DNA of 45,531 bases, taken from assembly GCA_044221555.1 (NCBI GenBank), contig JBGAOY010000032.1:1-45531 (forward strand), read 5' to 3'. The position numbers and the translations under genes were made by a program. This document shows, one piece after another, positions 41,556 to 45,531 of this stretch. The notes beneath the pieces were generated by a model. It was not told the origin of the DNA. It made no database searches and saw nothing but the letters and a program-made list of their open reading frames with translations. The DNA comes from JAEUJM01 sp044221555 (lineage in GTDB: Bacteria; Actinomycetota; Acidimicrobiia; Acidimicrobiales; DATDAH01). The first letter of the stretch is position 1, and each line of letters begins with the position of its first letter.

Positions 41556-42974
41556 TCAGGTGGGTGGCGGTGCCGCCAGCCCCCGGGCGCGGCAGGCCTC
41601 GTCCACGAAGCGCCACACCTTGTCCGACCACAGGTAGCCCACGTGGCTGCCGGGGAACCAGCAGGTCTCCGGCTGCTCCCAGTGGTCCCACAGGCGCCGG
41701 GCCTGGTCGGCGGTGGCGAGGCGGTCGCCCATGCCGGCGAAGATCGCCCGCGCCGGCCGGGGCGCGGCCGGGGCCATGGCCAGGGGTGACACCACCTTGT
41801 GCACGTCCTGGGCGGTGCCGTCGAGGATGTGGTGCTCGATGGCCCGCAGGTGCAGGTGGTGGGGGGCGTGGTGGCGGATCAGGTCGGGGAAGTCGGCCAT
41901 GGGGATGCCGGCCAGGCAGAGGTCGAGGTCGGCCTCCAGGGCGGTGACCAAGGCGGTGAGCATGCCGCCGAGCGACACCCCGAACACCCCCACACCCGTG
42001 GGCTGCTGGGCCCGGACCCACGTGAGCAGGCGGCGGATGTCCCACACGGCCTGGGTGAACCCGTGCACGCTGTTCATCAGGTCGAAGCTGAGGAACGCCT
42101 CGCCGCTCACCCGGCCCTGGCGGCGGGCGCCGTGGGCGGGCAGCACGATGGCGGCCACGTTGACGCCCAGCTCGTGGTGGAGGTGGGCGGCCCGGAAGCT
42201 CACCAGGTCCATGAACACCGAGCCGGTGCCGAACCCGTGGATGCACACCACCCACGGGCGCGGTGTCTCGCGGTCCGGGTGGCGGAGCAGCCAGGCCGAC
42301 GCCGTGCGGTTGGCCTCGAAGGCCATCCAGCGGTCGCGGCCGGGCACGCCCTCGGGCGGCTGGTAGCCGCTCGGCCACCACAGCCGCTCGTAGCTGGTGC
42401 CCAGCGCCCAGCCCTTGGTGAGCGCGGGCTCGTCGAGCGGGGGTGGCGCCCGGTGGTACGACGCCGGGTCGTCCAGCCAGCCGTTGGCCTCGAACACCGC
42501 CCGGGCCTCGGTGAGCTCGGCACCCACCCGCAGGTAGTCGTCGCGGCGCGGGAACCGGTTGGGGCCGACGGCCATGGCCATGATCGACTCGTCGAGCACC
42601 ACGTGGCCGACGAGGCCGGGGGTGATGCGGGTGTCGGGCCGGCCGGGCAGGGTGTCGTCGGCGCGCGACAGCACCTCGTTCACCACCCACTTGGCGGTGC
42701 GGGGGCCGGCCACGCCCAGGCGGGCCAGCGGCTGGCGGGCCAGCTGCTTCTCCACGCTGTGCCAGGTGGAGGTCGACCAGTCGACCACCCCGGTGCCCCA
42801 GTCGACCACCCCCAACGGGTCCCACCAGGGCCGGTGCCGGCCGGTGGTGGGCTCGACGCCCGTCCCGGAGGTGCTGTCGATACCGGCGCGCCCGTCAGTC
42901 TCGGGCGCCGCCTCCGCCTCGGTCAACGTCACGCCCTCAGCCTTGTCGCTGGCCCCCGCGGGCGCAAGGGTCAC
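41556..42974 (-). CDS. Alpha/beta hydrolase
   Basis: The 472-residue protein has an acidic, low-complexity start (about 1-45), then a region with WDPLGVVDWGTGVVDW, and an alpha/beta hydrolase core in its second half: oxyanion motif CIHGFGTG, nucleophile elbow GVSLGGM (Ser near 333), and a His in FPGSHVGYLW near the end. It is longer than most simple esterases and may be membrane- or lipid-associated. GTG at 42974 begins the frame; no Shine-Dalgarno is seen, and two 16-bp repeats lie just upstream. It converges with the WS/DGAT gene, suggesting a lipid ester substrate, but that is inference. Confidence 0.88.
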   Translation of the reverse strand: MTLAPAGASDKAEGVTLTEAEAAPETDGRAGIDSTSGTGVEPTTGRHRPWWDPLGVVDWGTGVVDWSTSTWHSVEKQLARQPLARLGVAGPRTAKWVVNEVLSRADDTLPGRPDTRITPGLVGHVVLDESIMAMAVGPNRFPRRDDYLRVGAELTEARAVFEANGWLDDPASYHRAPPPLDEPALTKGWALGTSYERLWWPSGYQPPEGVPGRDRWMAFEANRTASAWLLRHPDRETPRPWVVCIHGFGTGSVFMDLVSFRAAHLHHELGVNVAAIVLPAHGARRQGRVSGEAFLSFDLMNSVHGFTQAVWDIRRLLTWVRAQQPTGVGVFGVSLGGMLTALVTALEADLDLCLAGIPMADFPDLIRHHAPHHLHLRAIEHHILDGTAQDVHKVVSPLAMAPAAPRPARAIFAGMGDRLATADQARRLWDHWEQPETCWFPGSHVGYLWSDKVWRFVDEACRARGLAAPPPT

Positions 42975-42982
42975 GGTCGGGC

Positions 42983-43014
42983 GGGCCGGGTGGGCGCCGG
43001 GCCGGGTGGGCGCC
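42983..43014. repeat. Perfect 16-bp tandem duplication
   Basis: gggccgggtgggcgcc is present twice head to tail (42983-42998, 42999-43014) between the start of the hydrolase gene and the stop of the TolB-like gene. It lies in the hydrolase leader on the minus strand. Confidence 0.95.
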
Positions 43015-43023
43015 GTGATGGCG

Positions 43024-44253
43024 TCAGCGCTCGCAGCTCACCTTGCGGTCGGTGCCGGGGCCGCCGGCGCAGTGGTCGCGGCCCGCCCCGCCCTCGAGCA
43101 CGTCGTTGCCGCCGCCCCCGGTGAGCGAATCGTCGCCCTTCCCGCCGATGAGCCGGTCGCCGCCGGCGCTGCCGTCGACGGTGTCGGCGCCGCCGAGCGA
43201 GCACACCAGGTCGCCGCCGGCGCCGGTGCCGAAGAAGTCGGGGCCCGGAGTGCCGAGCACCACGTCGGGGCCGTTGGTGGGGAACTGGCCCAGGCCCAGG
43301 TTCACGGTCACCACCCGGCCGCCGCAGGCCACCAGGGGCCGGACCGTGGCGGTGGGACGCCACTCGGGGGAGTAGTCGAAGGCGGCGTTGCGGTTGACCC
43401 GGGCCTCGTTCGAGCCGTCGGCGTTCATCAGGTAGATGTCGCCGCCGCCCGTGCGACCGCTCTCGAACACGATCTGGCTGCCGTCCGGCGAGAAGCCGGC
43501 CTCGGTGCCCCCCTGCCGGTTCGAGTCGGAGGTGAGCTGGCGCTGGTTCGAGCCGTCGGCGTTCATCACCCAGATGTCGAAGTCGTCGCTGCGGGGGTCG
43601 GTGTTGCTGATCCGCGTGCTGCCGAACAGGATCTTGTTGCCGTTCGGCGACCACGACGGCAGGTAGTCCGTACCCGGGTGGGTGGTGAGCCGGCGCTGGT
43701 CGGTGCCGTCGGCGTCCATGACGTAGATGTCCTCGAAGCCGTTGGCCCGCCGGCTGACGAACGCGATCCGGCTGCCGTCGGGCGACCACGCCGCGTGGAA
43801 GTCGGGCGCGGGGTCGGTGGTGAGGCGGGTCTCGCCGGTGCCGTTGGCGTTCATCACCCAGATGTCGGCGTTGCCGCCCACCCGGGTGCTGGTGAACGCG
43901 ATCTTGGCGCCGTTCGGCGACCAGTCGGGGCTGCCGCTGGTGGTGTCCTCGGTGAGACGGGTGGGCGACGTGCCGTTGGCGTTGATCGTCCAGATGTCGC
44001 CGTTGCCGCCGGCGCGGCTTGAGGTGAACGCGATCTTGGTGCCGTTGGGCGACCACGTGGGGTTGTAGTCGCCGGCGGGGTTGTTGGTGATCCTGACCTG
44101 GCCGGTGCCGTCGGCCGACATGGTGTACAGCTCGGAATCGCCGTCCCGCTCGGAGACGAACACCAGGTCGTCACCGGCCGCGGCGACCCCGCTGCCGGCG
44201 CCCAGGACCAGACCCAGCAGGGTCAGGCCCGTGAGCGATCGCGCCCATCGCAT
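43024..44253 (-). CDS. Exported TolB-like propeller with RTX-type calcium repeats
   Basis: The 409-residue protein has a signal peptide (about 1-26, ending VAAAG), then five to seven TolB/WD40-like units with TWSPNGTKIAFTSSR, DIWVMNANG and LTTDP patterns, and a C-terminal hemolysin-type block (GGDRLIGGKGDDSLTGGGGND, shortened here) that binds calcium in a parallel beta-roll. A cysteine close to the end (KVSCER) and another in DHCAGG may form a disulfide. It is probably secreted; the role is unknown. The ATG at 44253 precedes the signal and excludes an upstream low-complexity extension. It follows the SnoaL-like gene by 55 bases on the same strand. Confidence 0.92.
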   Translation of the reverse strand: MRWARSLTGLTLLGLVLGAGSGVAAAGDDLVFVSERDGDSELYTMSADGTGQVRITNNPAGDYNPTWSPNGTKIAFTSSRAGGNGDIWTINANGTSPTRLTEDTTSGSPDWSPNGAKIAFTSTRVGGNADIWVMNANGTGETRLTTDPAPDFHAAWSPDGSRIAFVSRRANGFEDIYVMDADGTDQRRLTTHPGTDYLPSWSPNGNKILFGSTRISNTDPRSDDFDIWVMNADGSNQRQLTSDSNRQGGTEAGFSPDGSQIVFESGRTGGGDIYLMNADGSNEARVNRNAAFDYSPEWRPTATVRPLVACGGRVVTVNLGLGQFPTNGPDVVLGTPGPDFFGTGAGGDLVCSLGGADTVDGSAGGDRLIGGKGDDSLTGGGGNDVLEGGAGRDHCAGGPGTDRKVSCER

Positions 44254-44308
44254 GGCCTCATGATTGCACGGTCGCGCGCCCGGTTGCCGGGTGCGGCGTG
44301 AGGCGCCG

Positions 44309-44731
44309 TCAGATGATGAGGCCGAGCCCCTTCTGGCAGTGCGGGCCACCCCAGTGCTCGACCACCTTGCCGTCGCGGATGCGCAGGATGGCGGTGCCGT
44401 TGATCTCCACCGGCTCCCCCGACGCGGGCACGTCGTAGAAGGCCGTGCCGGTGTGGGTGCCCTTCACCGTCCAGTTCGACACCACCAGGTCGTCGTGCTC
44501 GATCAGCAGGTCGACGGTGAACTGGAAGTCGGGGAAGGCGGAGCGCACCTGGTTCCACCACACCACCTCGTGGCTGCGCACGTCGGTGTCGACCGCGTCG
44601 GGGTTCACGCGGGCGGTGACGTGGCTCATGAACTCCGGCGCCCAGAACTCGAACACCGCCTGCTCGTCGCCGCGGAACATGGCGTCGCTGTACTCGCCCA
44701 GCATCCTCAGGTTGTCCGACATGGCGGACAT
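44309..44731 (-). CDS. SnoaL-like ester cyclase-type protein
   Basis: A 140-residue NTF2-fold protein with the pattern of the SnoaL-like polyketide cyclase group: FWAPEFMSHV, VWWNQVRSAFPDFQFTVDLLIEHDDLVVSNW, split in the sequence by strands, and EINGTAILRIRDGKVVEHWG. The Asp/His pair typical of an acid-base catalyst is present but the substrate is not known. Two starts compete, ATG 44731 and ATG 44722; neither has a clear Shine-Dalgarno. It lies 55 bases before the exported TolB-like gene and may be co-transcribed with it. A 9-bp hairpin stands 18 bases upstream. Confidence 0.88.
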   Translation of the reverse strand: MSAMSDNLRMLGEYSDAMFRGDEQAVFEFWAPEFMSHVTARVNPDAVDTDVRSHEVVWWNQVRSAFPDFQFTVDLLIEHDDLVVSNWTVKGTHTGTAFYDVPASGEPVEINGTAILRIRDGKVVEHWGGPHCQKGLGLII

Positions 44732-44748
44732 CTTGGCCCACGACCCGT

Positions 44749-44771
44749 CCCGGCGCGTTCAGCGCGCCGGG
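44749..44771. promoter_or_regulatory. 9-bp inverted repeat
   Basis: CCCGGCGCG and CGCGCCGGG face each other across TTCAG at 44749-44771, between the divergent SnoaL-like and sigma-4 genes. The rest of the gap (44772-44932) holds no recognisable sigma region 2 or other gene. Confidence 0.5.
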
Positions 44772-44932
44772 AACGCACCGGCAGCGGTCGCGGCATCGAT
44801 GGCCGCGAGCGGCGAGGGCTTCGACACCAACGGCGGCGAGGTCGGGTGCTGGCCGGTGGCCGGTGGGCGATGTTCGTGGTCGCGGGTGCATCCGCCGGGG
44901 ACCCCCGCACCGAAGTCGTAAGCGTGGCCGTG

Positions 44933-45139
44933 ATGACCGAAGTGCCGGCGGCGGCAACGACCGCGGGCCCCGACGGGCGCGACCGGGTGCGTGCACCCGA
45001 GGCCTTCTTCGAGGACCTCACCCACGCGCAGATCGCCGAGCGGTGCCCTGTGCCGCTGGGCACGGTGAGGAGCGACATCCGCCGTGGCCTCGAGAAGCGG
45101 CGCGATCAGTTGGGAGGCTTCGACAGTGCACCCGAGTGA
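44933..45139 (+). CDS. Orphan sigma-70 region 4-like protein
   Basis: A 68-residue frame whose middle, AFFEDLTHAQIAERCPVPLG followed by TVRSDIRRGL, is a clear ECF sigma region 4 helix-turn-helix. Regions 2 and 3 are missing: the 30 residues before it have no such pattern, and no frame upstream in the 160 bases carries one. It could be a truncated sigma factor, a regulator that kept only the -35-binding domain, or part of a broken gene. ATG 44933 is used. Its stop overlaps the next gene by 14 bases, the normal order for a sigma/anti-sigma pair. Confidence 0.7.
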   Translation: MTEVPAAATTAGPDGRDRVRAPEAFFEDLTHAQIAERCPVPLGTVRSDIRRGLEKRRDQLGGFDSAPE

Positions 45140-45531
45140 CGTGCCCCACGGCGACGAGGAGGCAGGTGCGGAGGCCGAGACGATCGAGCGCATCGCCCGG
45201 ATCGCGGGCCGGATGGACGACGGCGACTTCGCCCGCGTCGACCCACCAGCGCACCTCTGGGCGCGGATCGCGGCGGCGGTGGCCGACACCGACGGCAGTC
45301 CGGCTGCGACACCGGCGCCCGCCCCCGCCCCCACCCCCACCCTGACGCCGCGCGAGGTGGTCGCCGCGTCGGCGCCGGTGGTGTCGCTGCAGGCCCGCCG
45401 GCGGCGCATGAACCGCATCGTGGCGGTCGCCGTCGCCGCGGCCGTGGCGCTGCTCGAGGAGTTCGAGCTCGCGGCGTGGGCGAAGAAGCCGGTTTCGGCG
45501 CTCTCGAAGGGCATGCAGCAGAAGCTGCAGC
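45126..45531 (+). CDS. Anti-sigma-like protein fused in frame to ABC-ATPase sequence (partial)
   Basis: The GTG at 45126 has GGAGG eight bases upstream. The first 110 residues fit an RskA-like anti-sigma factor: a short helical N-terminus with HLWARIAAAV, a Pro/Ala/Thr-rich linker, then Arg-rich ARRRRMNR and the hydrophobic start of a membrane segment (IVAVAVAAAVALL). From about 45450 the frame changes character to EEFELAAWAKKPVSALSKGM, the Walker C (LSGGQ-like) region of an ABC transporter ATPase of the LSKGMQQ type, and it is open at the window edge. An anti-sigma factor would not carry this. The switch suggests a chimeric join or an unusual fusion. Confidence 0.6.
   Translation, partial: MHPSDVPHGDEEAGAEAETIERIARIAGRMDDGDFARVDPPAHLWARIAAAVADTDGSPAATPAPAPAPTPTLTPREVVAASAPVVSLQARRRRMNRIVAVAVAAAVALLEEFELAAWAKKPVSALSKGMQQKLQ

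Noticed and set aside
43024..44253. RTX toxin
   Set aside because: Calcium-binding repeats are present, but most of the protein is a TolB-like propeller with a Sec signal and there is no type I secretion gene nearby.
1..45531. tRNA or rRNA genes
   Set aside because: Reading intergenic stretches on both strands, I found no T-arm-like or cloverleaf pattern; nearly all sequence is protein coding.

Overview
The window is very GC-rich bacterial DNA with GTG starts, tightly packed genes and several overlapping start/stop codons. Content (wax ester synthase/diacylglycerol acyltransferase, Baeyer-Villiger monooxygenases, many SDRs, SnoaL-like proteins, TY-Chap protein, ECF-type sigma/anti-sigma remnants) points to an actinobacterium, most plausibly from the Acidimicrobiia; that placement is inference. 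I saw no rRNA, tRNA, CRISPR array, transposase or phage gene.

Layout. 1-4.8 kb: a SnoaL-like gene, then a leftward run SDR > alpha/beta hydrolase > diadenylate-cyclase-domain protein > DUF4239 membrane protein, then another SnoaL-like gene. 4.8-6.6 kb: methyltransferase and nitroreductase, divergent from a MerR regulator across one shared 9+9 bp palindrome. 6.6-8.4 kb: DEAD-box helicase and a 20-bp perfect hairpin. 8.4-14.1 kb: leftward operon BVMO > SDR > unknown polytopic membrane protein > VOC protein with TGATG couplings, divergent from a second MerR regulator with a (Pro-Asp)10 tail, across three 15-bp phased repeats. 14.1-19.2 kb: two-domain VOC protein, propeller-like protein, and a second SDR > HAPMO-type BVMO pair. 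19.3-23.9 kb: TSUP permease, Tat-exported phospholipase-C-like lipoprotein with a small coupled ORF, then an acyl-CoA synthetase overlapping a citryl-CoA-lyase-like gene.

24.1-33 kb is dominated by a 1945-residue exported protein with three RCC1-type propellers (6, 7 and 7 units), each followed by a DUF11-like domain, and four C-terminal Cna-B/carboxypeptidase-regulatory-like repeats. Beside it are a 65-residue HTH-like protein and a large LuxR/LAL ATPase regulator. 33.2-36.8 kb: an overlapping pair encoding a REC-EAL c-di-GMP phosphodiesterase and a three-PAS hybrid histidine kinase. 36.8-45.5 kb: ATP-dependent DNA ligase, TY-Chap protein, WS/DGAT, alpha/beta hydrolase, exported TolB-like/RTX-repeat protein, SnoaL-like protein, and at the right edge an orphan sigma region 4 ORF overlapping an anti-sigma-like gene that switches in frame into an ABC-ATPase signature.

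The most interesting point is the membrane protein at 8813-10747. It carries two copies of an Asp-x3-His-x13/14-His motif resembling the copper-ligand motif of PmoC/AmoC, inside a MerR-controlled oxygenase operon. Others are the triple-propeller surface protein with its regulators, the variant diadenylate cyclase motif, the lyase lacking the usual catalytic Asp, and the chimeric right end.
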